Positions 30,863-42,099 of a stretch of 64,000 nt of DNA are shown piece by piece. Position numbers and translations under genes: made by a program. Below the pieces are notes generated by a model. That model saw nothing but the letters and a program-made list of their open reading frames with translations, was not told the origin of the DNA and made no database searches. This DNA comes from Agapanthus africanus (taxonomy: Eukaryota; Streptophyta; Magnoliopsida; Asparagales; Amaryllidaceae): positions 81,135,965-81,199,964 of the forward strand of contig JASDDO010000008.1 in the NCBI GenBank assembly GCA_030015575.1, given 5' to 3'. The first letter of the stretch is position 1. Each line of letters begins with the position of its first letter.

Positions 30863-31689
30863 TTATGCTCATGTGGCTCACACGTGAGTGTAGCGGTGGC
30901 AGCTTTTCCACCGTTGGATTTTCTTGGAAGTTGAATCGACTTTCTCTTCCTATAAGTAGGGCTTTTGGCCCTTGAGATGGCCGCTGTTCATTTTCTCCTG
31001 TTCTTCTTTTTTCTGAGAATTTAATTCTCCTTTCAGAGCTTAGATCTCTGCCCAAAGAAATCCCTTCTAGAGTTAGAACTCTGCCTAAAAATTTGGTAAG
31101 GATCATAATCGAACCCCTTAACAGAGCTTTGTTCTTCTTAGATCGTAGATCTTAAGATGTATTTTAGGGTTTGTTAACCCATTAATCAGAGCTTTGCTCA
31201 TTTTCCATGAAGAACTCTTAGAGTTTGTTCTGCAGATCTTAAAGATCTTGGGGTTTTACCCTGTTAAAAAAAACTTTGCTTTTGAGGGTTTTGGTAGATT
31301 ATACCATTGTTTTTACAGAGCATAGCTCTTAGAAAATTTTGGGGGAATTTTATTCCCCTCTTAATTAAAATTGACAGATGTGAAATCTGTTTGCAGAGCA
31401 CAGCTCTCGAGGGGAGTTTAACTCCTTAGCCCGATGAGATTTCTCATTAAATGAGAATTCTTTTAGGATTTCACTCTTAATGAGTGATTGCCCCATCAAT
31501 GATGGGACGCCATCTTGATTTCGTGGGTCCCCTTTTTTTTACTGACTGTAAACTTGCGATTTATGAATAACATGTATTCATTTTGATGCCTTTATTTAAT
31601 GTATCTTATATTCACTTGAATTCATGAATAAAAGACATATTTTATTTCATATTGGCATGTAACTCTAGCAAATGTGGCCTGTAGATAGT
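30863..31689 (+). other. Relic promoter region of the lost antisense genes
   Basis: TATAAGTA at 30951-30958 on the + strand, then a leader full of TTNAA palindromes such as GAGAATTTAATTCTC (31015-31029). This matches the promoter region of A's antisense genes. The coding part is absent: by about 31550 the sequence is already in the segment that lies beyond the antisense genes in A, including an ATGAATAAAAG poly(A)-like site near 31624. Confidence 0.65.
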
Positions 31690-32170
31690 CCATCTTGACC
31701 TCCTTGCAGGGCAGCGATGGCTTAGGAAACAGGTTCAGGTCTGCCGCCTAAGACTTTTCAACTTTATGAGCCATGAGGGTCTCATATAGACTTTTCTCCT
31801 TACGAGTCGAGAGGATCTCATAGGTGTATTTTCTTCTTAGAAGTCGTGAGGACTCCTAAGTGCGTTTTCTCTTGAGAGTCGTAAGGATCTCACAAGAGAA
31901 TTTCCCCTTTACAAGTTGATAGGACTCGTAAGTAGTTTTTTCCCTACTTGTCGATATTCGACTTTGAAGAGTGTGGCCTGTGGATAGTACACAATAGTCC
32001 ATCTTGGACTTAATTGTAGGGCCCCAGTGCTTAGGAAACAGGTTGATATCCCCGTTGCCTAAGGCTTTTTCTCTACGAGTTGAGACGAGTCGAGAAGTTC
32101 TCGCAGGAACATTGTTTTCCCTACGAGTTGAGACGGATCGAGAAGTTCTCGTAAGGATTTCCTAACGTCA
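31690..32170 (-). repeat. Hairpin array of element C, part 1
   Basis: Units of the 26-nt type with centres TCGTGAGGAC, TCGTAAGGAT and GTTGATAGGAC. The segment at 31690-31730 matches A at 3955-4000 in reverse. Arm pairing is imperfect in several units. Confidence 0.7.
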
Positions 32171-32503
32171 CAGTTAACCTCTGCTGATAGAAGTTCGTTA
32201 GGGTCTGTGGTACTAGGGTTTTTATCCGTCGTACCGTTGCGTTGGCTGATGTATTCCCCGATACGCCATCTTGTTGTTCGAGTAGCCCCATGACTGTCGT
32301 GTCTCTTATCCCTTCGAGAGCTGGAAAAGACGTCTTCAAGTAATCTTCCAAGTGATATTACCGTCGAAAGAGCAAGCGTTAGGGATATTCCATGCCGCTT
32401 TTTACTTGAGGTTAGACTCAGTTTGGGAGCCCCGATGAGTCATGACCACTCCGCGCTGGTGTGGGATGATCTCCGATAGTCTTTCAGGTCTCATTTGAGT
32501 TGC

Positions 32504-32960
32504 CGTCAAGACCCTAAAGTTAGGGATCTTCCTTTGCTTCGTTTGTTGAAATTGCATCTGCAATATTACGACGAATGTCGAGGTTGTCTCTGGGTTTTCT
32601 GTGAACCGTCGAGGCTTGGAACTAGGGACTTTGCCATGGCTCCGTTGTTTTGACCCTGGAGTCGGTTGTTGATGTTTCATATGCATCCTGCTGGAGTGAG
32701 AAGGAACGCCGTTGTGATCTCTAGACTGTAGATATTGCCGTCGAGATCCTGAAGCTAAGGATCTTCCTTTGCTTCACTTGGTGACATTGTGTTTGCCATA
32801 TTTCGACGAATGTCGAGGTTGTCTCTAGGTTATTGGTGAATCATCGAGATTTGGAACTAGGGACTTTGCCATGGCTCCGTTGTTTTGATCCTAGGGTCGG
32901 TTGTTGACATTGCATCTGCATCCTGCTGGAGTGAGTGGAAACGCCATTTTTGACATTGTT
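32504..32960 (-). repeat. About 236-bp direct repeat, two copies
   Basis: Copies start near 32504 and 32740 and share GGATCTTCCTTTGCTTC, GACGAATGTCGAGGTTGTCTC and CATCCTGCTGGAGTGAG. It occupies the place of the 171-bp array in A but is a different sequence. No gene. 32171-32503 is similar unrecognised spacer. Confidence 0.7.
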
Positions 32961-33107
32961 GGCTGTAGAAACCTGGCTCTGCTTCTGATGGAGCCTGGTG
33001 GGAAAATGCGGTTCCCTTTTTTCATTTGTGCCCATGAATTGTATACAGGGGTTGATGTGGACTCACCTGCAGGGCAGAAGTTTCATTTTTTATTCTTTTT
33101 TCCGCGA

Positions 33108-33600
33108 TGGCTATCATTTCAGCATTTTATATCGCGAAAGTCGCGATTGCCCAATCATTTCGGCTATTTTTCGCGGTGCCCAATCATTTCGGCTATTTTT
33201 CTTTTTTACTCGCTGTTTTTTATTGTGAGTTGCCCAAACATTTCGGCTATTTTTATATGCATTTTTGCTCGCTGATTTTTGTTGCGAGTTGCTCCATCAT
33301 TTCGGCTGTTTTTCTTTTTACTCGCTGCCTTTTATTGCGGGTTGTCCAAACATTTTGGCTATTTTACATCCATACACTTTGCTCGCTGATTTTTATTGTG
33401 AGTATGGAACTCAAGGTCTGATACCAATCTTAACATTAGTATTGCTGCGACTGGAATATTTCCAGGAGCGAATCATCATTTGCCGTGAAGGGACTTGGAA
33501 TTTGATACCGATTTAGGCATCAATATCGCTACAACTGGGATATTGCCAGGAGCGAATTATCATTTGCCTTTGTCGATTTTAATAAAGGTGGTTTAGCAAA
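33108..33600 (-). repeat. Roughly 60-bp repeats matching A 1935-2130
   Basis: About five copies containing CATTTCGGCTATTTTT at 33108-33390, the reverse complement of the A repeats. 33420-33590 holds a twice-repeated segment with CAGGAGCGAATCATCATTTGCC, also in A at 1830-1860. Confidence 0.8.
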
Positions 33601-33609
33601 CAGGGTTAG

Positions 33610-34160
33610 GATCCTGTTGAGTAAGGCTTTTCGACTTTACGAGCCGTAAGGGTCTCATAAAGGTGTTTCTTCCTACGAGTCGTGAGGATCTCGTAGGTGT
33701 ATTTTCTCCTTAGGACTCGTGAGGATTCCTAAAGGATATCTTCTCCTGTAAGTCGTAAGGATCTCATAGGAGTATCTTCTCCTTGCAAGTCGAGAGGACC
33801 TACAAGAGTTGTTCACCAAATGGAGCAATTTCGCGCCATTGGTGGAACTAGTTGAGGGAACGTTTATTTGTTCCCGTGGATTGTATATAAGGGTCGATAT
33901 GGGACCGCTTGTAGGGCAATTTAGGGAATGTGATGGCTTAAGAACGGGTTCAGATCCCTGTAGCTTAAGGCTTTTCAATCCTATGAGCCGTGAGGGTCTC
34001 ACAGGGGGAATTCTCCTTACGAGTCGTGAGGATCTCGTAAGTGTAATTTCTCCCTAGGAATCGTGGGGATCCCTAAGTGTGTTGCCCCTTTGTGAGTCGT
34101 AAGGCTCTCACACATGTGTTTTCTTCTTATAAGGTCGAGAGGACCTTGCAAGTGTTTTTT
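33610..34160 (-). repeat. Hairpin array of element C, part 2, with perfect variable arms
   Basis: Best units, read on the + strand: 33672-33697 (arms CCTACGAG/CTCGTAGG), 34016-34041 (CTTACGAG/CTCGTAAG), both around TCGTGAGGAT, and 34091-34112 (TGTGAG/CTCACA around TCGTAAGGCT). Others have one or two mismatches. About ten units, with a non-hairpin interval at 33800-33975. The order relative to neighbouring blocks is the same as in A. Confidence 0.88.
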
Positions 34161-34424
34161 TATTTTAACGAGATTGCGTCCTTTCTGGTTTTCACAAACT
34201 CGCTGGTAGTCTTGCTGTTTTTACTCACGGAGCCCTTTCGGGTTTTCATCCGTGCCCATTTCGCTTTTGGACATACCGTTTTTTTAGCGATGAAACTCTT
34301 GAAAATAGTTTCGTCGTAGGTGACCCATCTGTTTGCCGGTGGGATTTTGATTTGCGGTCCTCGCCGCTGGGGCCTGTGGACTTGAATTCCACTGTCGCCG
34401 TGTTTGAGGCGGCGTATTTAGTTT

Positions 34425-34530
34425 AAGGACATTTCGGTCCATTGTTAGTTTAGGGACATCTCAGTCCATTGTTAGTTTAGGTACATTTCGGTCCACACCT
34501 AGTTTAAGGATGTTGCGGTCCGTGGAGATT
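34425..34530 (-). repeat. 27-bp GGAC/GTCC repeats near the integrase end of C
   Basis: Four copies on the - strand of the family at 943-1077, between the integrase stop and the hairpin array. Confidence 0.85.
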
Positions 34531-34634
34531 TTGATGCGAAGTTTTGCCGGATACTACTTACAGAGTTCTTGACTCAGGAAGATAGCGAGCGGACATGAGC
34601 GTCGTCATCTATCATTAACCTGAGTTGTGACTTG

Positions 34635-37600
34635 TTAAGCGTAGTATTTCTTAAGGAACCAGCCGTTTATTGGCCGGAAGGGTTTTTCGCTATGCATATC
34701 CATGAGCAAGTAGGCCCCACCTTGGTAGACCTTATCTATGATGTATGGGCCCTCGTAGTTCGGCTCGAATTTCCCTCATTTTTGTAAGTCCACGTTGCCA
34801 ACCCCGGTTCTTGCGGGGAGGCGGAAACGGTATAAAAAAATAAATTTTTAGCGCATTAGGCAACATGGACTAACAAAAGTCGGGATCTTTTCTCAACTAA
34901 ACTAGCTACCAAGCTAAAGAGAGTTAGCTACTCGGAAAAGATGTTATACCTAACTTGAACTCCTTCTTCTTGAAACCTTTGTAGAGCTTGGATGGTGCTT
35001 TCCTCGTCGCCTTCTTCCGTCAAAGATGGATCCACCTGAGGGTTCAACCTTCGGGCTCCTTTCTCGAACTTTGAGAGAACTAGGATCTTTGGCTTGCTAG
35101 ACCTCTAACCCTAGAGTGAGTAGAGAGTGGTTTTGGGGTGTTCTTATCTCAAGGAGAGGGTTTCTCAATACATGAGAGTGAGTCTCCTTGAACTAGAGGA
35201 GGAGGAAGAAGAAGAGAGGAGAGAGAAGTGTTATGATAGAATCAATAACTTTTTACAACCATAACATAATATGAAATGAATTATCAAATTAATAATAATA
35301 ATCTAAATGAAATAGTTGATGGATGGTTTGGAATGACAATTATCATTACACATATTAAATGGTTTTGCTAGAATCAAAGAGCATCTTTGATATGTAATAA
35401 TGATAGTCAAAGTTTCAACCATGGTCAACAAGTCAACCTTGGTCAAGAAGTCAATAAACCCAACCATGACACAATTTCATTTAATTAATATTATTAATTG
35501 ATATATCATAAATTCATTAGGGTTTGGAAAAAGACGACTGTCAACTGTGCATACACACCCGGTCCGAAACCCTAATGAAAAATCCTCTTCCTCCGCCTCA
35601 ATCAACTGTGCATACACACCCGCATTCTTGTTCCGAGGAACAGGAACACAATGAGATAAAACTAACCCCAAAACATATACTAGTATCTGGCTCACACCAG
35701 AGCCTGCTAGTAATATCCGTCCGGACTCCAAACGTGCACAAGTGCGCGGATGAGAACGAACCATGTCGCAAAACCATGCGACCTCTACTCTGTTTTGCCC
35801 AAAAGTGAATAGCCCTCTGTGTGGGACTCTAAAGACTCGACACTACGCTGGCAGTGGGTTTAACCACAGACCGCAAGCGGCACTAGCTGTGTGTAACGGT
35901 CCCCAGGTAGATGCCGATAAGAAGACTGACGAGGTGAACCCCATCTGAACTCCTACTGAGTCTGAATGTGACAGTCTCCGTACAGTCCGGTCTGTTCGTC
36001 TGATACATCGCATGGCGGGCCTAGGGGGCGGTAAACGTCAGTCCCCTAATAGCGGTACAAGTCATGTCGGAGTGAAGCCCAAAACACCCTGAGATAACAC
36101 TGGAAGCCTACCAGTATATCTCGATTGCCCTGGCCAGGGACTACTCGTGTAATGGCTCTCCTAGACACAGCGCGATGTCAACCCCCAATACCGGGAGAGA
36201 CGAATCCTGTCTAACCGTCACTGCCTCCAAGTGCTTCGGGACTGTACCCAACTACTACCTGTTTGCACGACTCCTTTGAGCCGTGGTAGGGTAGTAATCA
36301 AAGTACAGTGGGAACACACTCGAGGCGAAGTGACAGTGTCAAGTCAGCGGACTAAGCTGTACTCATGTCACCTGGGAACTGATAACTGACGATAGGTATA
36401 ATACCAACCTGTCAGTTCCCGACGAGTCCTGTCCAGTGTACTCGTAACCTAACGAGCACCCGTATACTATCTCCAGTACGACGTACTGATGGCTGTGGGA
36501 CAGACCATCTCCCATACTGGGATGAGAAGCGCATACGCTAGTCTACTCCGGAGTATCGATGCCCTGTCTCGATAGTCCTGCGACTAGGGAACTGTATAAG
36601 GATGTGCTTATAGATTACCCAGCCCTCACTAGTGTGACTGCCATCACAACGCTGGTAATCAAGCAAAGATCCTAAGGGCTCCACTAATGTGTATAGGTGA
36701 TATACTAAAATAAACACATGTACACATTGAAGTAGAAACAAACCAAGTAGCATACTACTATATTGAGCAAGATTGTTTATACAAGGTGAATATCCCAAGC
36801 TTTCATTAAGTAATATACAAACTAGTATGATACAGTAATGGCCTCTAGGGCATATACACTAACAGTTTTGCACGGTTGGGGATCATAGGTTTTTTGACAA
36901 CTAGCACGAGTTCGTCTTGGCGGAATGTTCTTGGCCTAGTTAGTCTTTAGTATGAGCGCGTCATCCTTGCTTTGTAAGCTTCCAGGTTTTGCTGCACCAT
37001 GAGACGAGTTTCATCATGGGCATCGAGCTCCTCAAGCCGAAGATGGGTATTTTCTTCGTCTGTCAGCTCATAACGAACCACCACTCGTAGAGAGAGTAGC
37101 TCTATCTCTAAGGGAAGTACCGCTTCCGTGCCGAATACCAATGAGAATGGCGTTGTATTTGTGGCCGTTTTGAACATGGTTCGATACGCCCAAAGAGCTT
37201 CATGCAATCTCTCGTGCCAGTCCTTTTTGTTTCTGGACACCGTTTTCTTTATGATCTTAGTCAAGGTCTTGTTGAAAGCCTCCGCTAGACCGTTCGCTCG
37301 GGGATTATAGACCGAGAAATATCTCCAATCTATATTATGCTGTTGTGCAAAGCAGCTGATCTTATGGCTCCTATAGGCTGGCCCATTATCCTAGATGATT
37401 CGTCGCGGGGTGCCGAACCGGTAGATGACATGTGTCCTGAAGAAATGGAGGATGTTCTTCATCTTCACTTCCCTTAGCGGTACTGCCTCTGCCCACTTAG
37501 AGAAGTAATCGGTTGTTGCCAATATGAACCGATGTCCTTTAGATAACGCTGGTTCGATAGGCCCAATTATATCGGTTCACCACATTTTGAACGGCCAGCT

Positions 37601-38000
37601 AGCCAATGTTGGATGTAGCGGATTTGGATGCTGGTGGATGAAGTTCCCGTGAATTTGGCACGGGTGACACTGCTTCGCATATTCGAGACAGTCCTGAATC
37701 ATCGTAGGCCAATAGTAACCCATTCTTTTGATCTTCAGCTTCATCTTTGGCCCGGCCTGATGAGAACCGCAGAGTCTGTCGTGAGTTTCTTGGATGACCA
37801 TTTTTGCTTCTTATGGTCTTAGGCACCTTAGCCACAAACTGTCGAATGACCTCTTATATAGAGTATCGTTGATGAAGGCGAAAGATAGAGCTCGTTTCAT
37901 GCGTTGATGTCTTGAGGACGCATATTTGGGCATTTGATGAGATTTGAATTAGTCAATGAAGACTTCTCTCCAATCCGTAGCCTTTTCTTCGTCTTGTATT
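34635..38000 (-). pseudogene. Element C integrase, split by a solo LTR and several stops
   Basis: The coding strand runs from about 38000 down to 36865, then 34782 to the TAA at 34635-34637. The N-terminal zinc region is HDRLCGSHQ ... CHPCQIH near 37700. The core shows ATTDYFSKWAEAVPL, DNGPAYRS and ANGLAEAFNKT, and the C-terminus ends like A. Stops include a TAG after FKMW (37577), one at IISDN (the Ser is a stop, near 37393) and one after RMTRSY (36947). The 2.1 kb solo LTR inserts in the segment between VVKKPMIPNRAK and the GPYII region. Confidence 0.88.
34783..36864 (-). mobile_element. Copia-type solo LTR (2.08 kb)
   Basis: On the - strand it starts TGTTAGTGTATATGCCCTAG and ends ACTTACA, with ends complementary apart from one base. 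It is flanked by ATTTT (34778-34782) and GTTTT (36865-36869), a 5-bp duplication with one change. There is no internal domain, so it is a product of LTR-LTR recombination. The GCCCTAGAGGC start resembles the long LTRs of BARE/Angela-type Copia elements as I remember them; the family call is by this resemblance only. Confidence 0.85.
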
Positions 38001-38099
38001 CGGCAGGTTACTTGTTTGGTCGCTTCCTTTCCTTCAGGCGACTCCGGAGATATTTCTGCTGGTGTGAGAATCCGGCAGCTTTGCACAATGATCCTTACA

Positions 38100-38523
38100 C
38101 CATCGAGGTTTTCGTCGACCAGTTCTTTAGCGAGCTTGGCTAACGCATCCTCCTTTCTATTTTCCGTGCGCGTATGCTTTCCAAGATGTAAGAAGGGATT
38201 TGCGCCAGTAGTTGTTGCACTCTTTCACCATACCTGATCAGTTTTGGCTTGCATGTCTGATAGTCGCCATTTACTTGGTTAACGACCAGCTGGGAGTCTC
38301 CATATATGAGGAGGTTTTCGATTCTCATGTCAATAGCGATATTAAGACCCGCTACGAACGCTTCATTTTCAGCTTCGTTGTTTGTTCTTGGCTCCATTAA
38401 GGAAAGGGCAAAATGCATTATCCTTCTTTGTGGAATCATGAAAATGAGGCCTACCCCAGCTTTGATTATGGGGGTGTCTTGCTTTCGCTTCTTCATGGAA
38501 GACGCTCCGTCGAAGTAGAGTTC
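38100..38523 (-). pseudogene. Element C second (additional) RNase H
   Basis: LYFDGASS, then TNNEAENEAFVAGLNIA and IYGDSQLVVNQVNG: the Asp, Glu and Asp of an RNase H, typical of the additional RNase H that marks the Tat lineage. A frameshift near 38165 separates it from the EDALAKLAKEL end, where the last Asp lies. Confidence 0.85.
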
Positions 38524-39999
38524 TCATCGGGCATTATTCCCTTCTTTCTCCCCATCGATTGTGCCAAACATGTGTTCGTCTGGCAGTTCGCAATTTAGAG
38601 GAGAATCGTCTGGTATCGGGTGCTCAGCGAGAAAGTCAACGATAGCCTGGCTTTTTACTGCCTTGAGGGGTCGATATATTATCGAGAACTCCATCAAGAG
38701 GAGGGCCCACTTAGCAAGCATTCCCGTTAGTATGGCTCTTGACATCAAATATTTGAGAGGATCCACCTTTGATATGAGATGGACTTCATGCGCCAAAGCA
38801 TAATGTCGAAGCTTCGTTATTGCGAAAATTAGTGCCAGGCAATGTTTTTTGATGGGGGAATAGTTGTTTTATGCCCCCAGGAGAACTCGACTCAAATAGT
38901 AGAGAGCTCTCTCCTTCCCCTGGTCGTTCTCTTGTGCCCATAATGCGCTTAAAGAACCTTCAATGGTTGTTGTGTATAGGATGAGAGGCTTTCCCTTGAC
39001 TGGAGTTGTTAGTACCGGTGGGTTCTGCAGGTATTGCTTGATTTTGTCCAGTGCACTTTGGCATTTACGATCCCAAACGAACGAGGTCCCCTTCTTCATT
39101 AGATGGCTATAGGGGCGGCATTTTCCGGAGAGGTTGGCTATGAACCGTCGGTTATATGTGAGCTTTCCTTGGAGAGACCGCAATTGCTTGAGAGTTCTTG
39201 GCGCGGGCATTTCCATAATCGCTTTGATCTTTGATGGGTCTATTTCGATGGCTCGGTGTCGTACGATGAATCCTAGGAATTTGTCTGAGGAGACTCCGAA
39301 CGTGCATTTCAAAGGGTTCATCTTCAAATTATATTTCCGAAGACGCTGGAACACTATTTTCAAATGCTCACAGTGCTCCTCATATGATTTGCTTTTCACC
39401 ACGAGGTCGTCGATATAACATTCGACAATCTTATGTATGAGGTCAACGAAGATCTTCGTCATGGCCCTCTGGTAGGTAGTGCTAGCGTTCTTTAGTCCGA
39501 AGGGCATCACCTTATAGCAGAATATACCTAGTGGAGTCCGGAAGGCGGTATGCTTTTGGTCTTCAGGATGCATCTTTATTTGATTGTAGCATGAAGATCC
39601 ATCCATGAAGGAGAAGACCTCATGAGTGGACGTGTTATCGATCATCAGCTTGGTAACCGGTATGGAGAAGTCATCCTTCGGGCATACTTTATTGAGATCC
39701 CGAAAGTCCACGCAGATGCGTACTGTTCCATTTTTCTTCATTACCGGAACGATGTTGGCGATCCAGTCAGAATATTGAACTTCTTGGATGAAGCCGGAGT
39801 CAATTAGCTTCTTGACTTTGGAATTAATACTCATTTCAAGTTCGAGCCGCATTCTTCTTGGCGCCTGTTTGACTGGTTTAACGTCCGGCGATATTACCAG
39901 TTTATGTACAGCTATTTCTGGATCTAGTCCCGGCATCTCGGAATAGTTCCATGCAAAGCAGTCTTTATACTGCATAAGCACGTCTTTTAGTGTAGCCAC
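38524..39999 (-). pseudogene. Element C reverse transcriptase and first RNase H
   Basis: RT is continuous for 376 codons from 39999 to 38869: CVDFRDLNKVCPKDDF, FMDGSSCYNQI (Cys where Gly is usual), VMPFGLKNA and catalytic YIDDLVVKS near 39415. A stop at 38869 after SRVLLGA is followed by first RNase H sequence (LRHYALAHEVHLISKVDPL) to 38524. Confidence 0.9.
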
Positions 40000-40300
40000 C
40001 TACTCTTCAAACAGCAGCTCACTGACGAACGTTGGCCTCGGATCGTTTGTCGTCCCCAAGTCGATTTTCCTCAGATTGTCCGTTGTGGTATGTATCCCAT
40101 CCTCCAGCTCTTTTGGTGCCGGTAGAAATTATGAGATCACCTAATCCTCATCTTCATTTGCGAAGCACTGAGAAAGGTCGTCCACATTCTCATGCTCTCC
40201 CTCTTTTGAGAATGTTATCATGTGGCAGGTACGAGCTCGTTTCCAAGCTCAATTTTGAGTTGGAATATTGCTCAGGATGCTGAGACTCCGGGAGCGAGTA

Positions 40301-42094
40301 TTACCGATCCATCTTCTTCATAAAAGACGGATTCCAGCTGACTTTTTCTTGGCCGCGCGGCTTCTTGAATCCGCTTCGCTGTTTTCGAGCGTCATTCCCG
40401 TTTTCCACCTTGTTGTTGCTTCTACGTCGAGCTTTTTTCTTGATATTAGAGCGCACAACGAGCTGAGGGTGAAGGGCATCGTCATCCTCCGTAGCCTGCT
40501 GAATGATACGTTGTGTCCTGGATTTCTCGTAAATGGCCATTTCGCGGCTGTGGTTATCCCGAACCTTTTGACCCGCTTCCCTTATCAGCTTGTCAATTTG
40601 TTCTTCGAATGACGGGCTTGGTATTCTCACGGCGGGATCTCGCTTTGGTTCGATATCATCGCTATCTGGAAATGCATTCGCTTCTCCACCGGAGTTATTT
40701 ATAACATGGCAGCCATGGAATCGCTCCCGTTTCTTGGACTGAACGTATCCAGGTCCGGTCATCTTCATCCTCCCGTTGGGCATCTTTCGCTGAGTCCCGG
40801 AAACGTCCCAAATCTTGTTGTAGAACCGGGCTTGTCCAGCGGTTTGTTTAAAGGGCATGCCTTGGCATCTTAATAGCCTCTTCAATCCCTCTGGGTAGTA
40901 TTTGGGCAGCCGGATTGGTTGAAGCTTGTCAAGCGTAAGATCGGCACCATGCTAGATTTCTTTCTCCACTTTGGTCTCCTTGGATTGATAGAAGAGGATT
41001 GCCTTTTCATCTCTCCGCCTAGGAGGAACGTAGAAGGTCTGCAGCTCTTGCACGCCGTATGTATCGAGTGCATCAAGTTCCCTGTAATGCTGCTGCAGAA
41101 CCATAGTGATTTGCAAACTCTGATCAGCTCCAATGAAGGTTTGTATTGATGGATGAACAGAGAACACTGCGTTGACCTCTCCTTCAGAGTCGCTGCCAAA
41201 GACCAAAATATGAGTAGATGGTCCTGGCCTGCGACCTTGGGATTGCCCCGAGTAGACTATCTCTTCATCTTCCTCGGTATCGCTCCCAAAGACCAGGATA
41301 GTGGTGACGGCTTTTTGTTGGTTCTCCAGTTTACGACATCTTTCTGTGTCTTCAAAGTCTGGTCGGAAGTACTTGGCGTCTTCATATTTGCGGACGTCAT
41401 TTATGGAGAATGGGTTTAGCTCCCCTGTAACTGTGTACTCGAGGCCATCTTTGAAGTACTTCATACACTGATGTTGTGTAGAAGGGATGATATTATACTC
41501 TTGTAACCAAGGCCGACCGAGCAGAGCGTTATAGCAAGTTTTGGCGTCGATGACATGAAACTTGATGACAGTGATAAGCATCCCAAAGCGTAACGTTAGT
41601 ATTACAGACCCGAGCATCCGTAATGACTGCGAGTCGAACCCGGAGATAGTAATTTTGTCCCGAGCCAGGTGTTGAACGTTCATATATATCTCATTCAACA
41701 CTCTCACATTAAGAAGGTTGACGGATGAGCCGTTGTCGACCAGGATCTTTCCTATCTTAATATCGTGGAAGTATCCGGTGACATACAGAGGACGGTTGTG
41801 CTCGCACATTCCGAGGAGGAGATCTTGGAACTGATCAGGCTCTTGAAGGGCCTTGATTAGAGAATCTCGTGCTTCTTTGGACAGGAGGAGAGAATCCAGT
41901 ATGCTTAGTTGCGAGGGTATCTTCCTCAGGTGTGCCAGAACATTGTAATCCACATTCTTTTTCTTAGGCGGATTTTTGGCTGTGAGCTCTTCGATGACTC
42001 TATCATCGAGGGCGATTTCCTCAGAGACTTTTTCCTTCCCCTTTTCTCTTTTGTTCGGACCCTTGTTTGTAGGCCTGAAGTTCTTTTCAGGCAA
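40301..42094 (-). pseudogene. Element C protease and flanking linkers
   Basis: 380 codons are open from 42094 to 40952. The aspartic protease core is ILVDNGSSVNLL, with Asn where Ser/Thr is common, which is a Tat-type feature, followed by ALLGRPWL. Acidic motifs LVFGSDTEEDEE (about 41275) and LVFGSDSEGE (about 41190) lie C-terminal. A shift near 40950 leads into 40885-40301, a basic linker with a REMAIYEK module that also occurs near 42640. Confidence 0.8.
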
Positions 42095-42099
42095 CGTGC

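Noticed and set aside
32901-33516. Phenylalanine-rich + strand frames in C
   Set aside because: They come from the CATTTCGGCTATTTTT repeats and lack any recognisable domain.
35477-35808. Frames of about 95 codons in the Copia solo LTR
   Set aside because: Inside an LTR, without homology or start context.
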